A stretch of DNA of 6,696 bases, from assembly GCA_029933115.1 (NCBI GenBank), contig JAOZOT010000155.1:1-6696 (forward strand). Reading direction: 5' to 3'. Position numbers and translations under genes: made by a program. Source of the DNA: Anaerolineae bacterium (GTDB lineage: Bacteria > Chloroflexota > Anaerolineae > E26-bin7). Of this stretch, positions 6,174 to 6,696 are shown in pieces. How positions within the stretch are numbered: position 1 is the first letter of the stretch; each line of letters starts with the position of its first letter. The notes beneath the pieces are model-generated. The model was not told the origin of the DNA. It saw only the letters and a list, made by a program, of their open reading frames with translations, and searched no databases.

Positions 6174-6696
6174 GAAGCACAATGAAGCTCTATACAAACT
6201 AGGCATGCGATATTACGCCGAGAGGAAATGGGCTAAAGCGGTCGAGACATTTGAAAAGCTTCGGAAGAGAGACCCCCATTATGAAAACTTGTCGCGCAGT
6301 CTGTGGAAGGCACGGATTAGGCTGGTTCTGAAGCAGCCTGCGAGCTGGATTGTTGTCATGATGGCTGCTGTTGCTCTAGTGGTTCTCTGCCTAACGGGGG
6401 TAGGGGGGATGATCCTGTTTGGCTCAAAGGCCACTCCTGCACCAGCTGAGATAGCGATGGCGACGACAGTAGTTCCTACAGCGCAGACTTTGCTCCCATC
6501 TCCATCTCTACCTCCAACCGTGACACCGACGCCTGAGATGGATCCCACCCCTTCCAGGACGCCAACGCCCGAACCGGAACCTCCATCCGAATCGGGACCT
6601 CCATCCAAACCGGAACCTCCACCCGAACCGGAACCCCCATCCGAATCGGGACCTCCATCCGAACCGGAATCTCCATCCGAACCGGAACCTCCACCC
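6148..6696 (+). CDS. Single TPR-like unit, membrane anchor and Pro-rich stalk protein (3' partial)
   Basis: The frame stays open for 183 codons to the window edge, so the C-terminus is missing. Residues 12-60 are one copy of the repeat found in gene 2: Tyr16, Trp28, Ala31, Pro43 and Tyr45 align with unit positions 5, 17, 20, 32 and 34, while position 36 is Asn instead of Asp. Residues about 67-91 are a transmembrane helix preceded by Lys54, Arg56, Arg58 and Lys62, predicting an inside N-terminus and outside C-terminus. A Ser/Thr/Pro stretch follows, then hexapeptide repeats from residue 142. The unseen part probably contains an extracytoplasmic domain, as in gene 1, but this cannot be verified. 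It overlaps gene 2 by 26 bases in another frame. The shared repeat suggests binding to the CHAT protein at the membrane (inference). Confidence 0.85.
   Translation, partial: MKTQDADFRKHNEALYKLGMRYYAERKWAKAVETFEKLRKRDPHYENLSRSLWKARIRLVLKQPASWIVVMMAAVALVVLCLTGVGGMILFGSKATPAPAEIAMATTVVPTAQTLLPSPSLPPTVTPTPEMDPTPSRTPTPEPEPPSESGPPSKPEPPPEPEPPSESGPPSEPESPSEPEPPP
6571..6696 (+). repeat. Seven tandem 18-bp units encoding EPEPPS-type hexapeptides
   Basis: Seven in-frame 18-base units run to the last base of the window and encode EPEPPS, ESGPPS, KPEPPP, EPEPPS, ESGPPS, EPESPS and EPEPPP. Units 2 and 5 are identical and units 1 and 4 differ by one base, so there is also a 54-bp higher-order period. The array probably continues beyond the window. 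The product should be an extended acidic proline-rich stalk after the transmembrane helix. Confidence 0.9.

Noticed and set aside
6142..6696. Alternative gene 3 start at ATG 6142
   Set aside because: It lies only 2 bases after the GGAGG core, while ATG 6148 in the same frame has the optimal 8-base distance.

Overview
The window carries three co-directional plus-strand genes behind a roughly 450-base leader. All three products look like parts of one signalling or defence-type assembly. The style fits Chloroflexota, probably an Anaerolineae-like filamentous bacterium: a Thr-Pro-rich linker in front of a PD40/TolB propeller, a short N-terminal module ending in a 'WY..DG.WV' motif, and a very long CHAT-TPR protein. 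This assignment rests on recalled resemblance, not on a database search, and other multicellular bacteria remain possible.

Layout. Bases 1-459 hold no convincing protein gene. They contain a good extended -10 promoter (47-75), two inverted repeats (186-203 and 310-327) and two doubtful mini-ORFs. Gene 1 (460-1926, 488 aa) is a single-pass membrane protein with a small cytoplasmic N-terminal module, one transmembrane helix, a Thr/Pro linker of about 90 residues and a six-bladed PD40-type propeller that should lie outside the membrane. After a 50-base gap with no evident terminator comes gene 2 (1977-6173, 1398 aa). It is a soluble CHAT peptidase-like protein with both catalytic residues present (His235, Cys276), a charged helical connector of a recognisable type, and 17 complete plus one degenerate TPR-like units. 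Gene 3 (6148 to beyond 6696) overlaps gene 2 by 26 bases behind an almost complete Shine-Dalgarno sequence. It encodes one copy of the same TPR-like unit, a transmembrane helix and a Pro/Glu/Ser hexapeptide array, and is cut off by the window end.

Working model (inference). Gene 1, and probably gene 3, display extracytoplasmic domains on long linkers. Gene 2 is a cytoplasmic caspase-like effector or scaffold. Because gene 3 has one cytoplasmic copy of the repeat that gene 2 carries 17 times, gene 3 could dock gene 2 at the membrane, and the CHAT domain could be controlled by what the outer domains sense. The most distinctive sequence observation is that the gene 2 repeat units are 60, 49 or 38 residues long. 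They differ by exactly 11 residues, always in the same helical segment.
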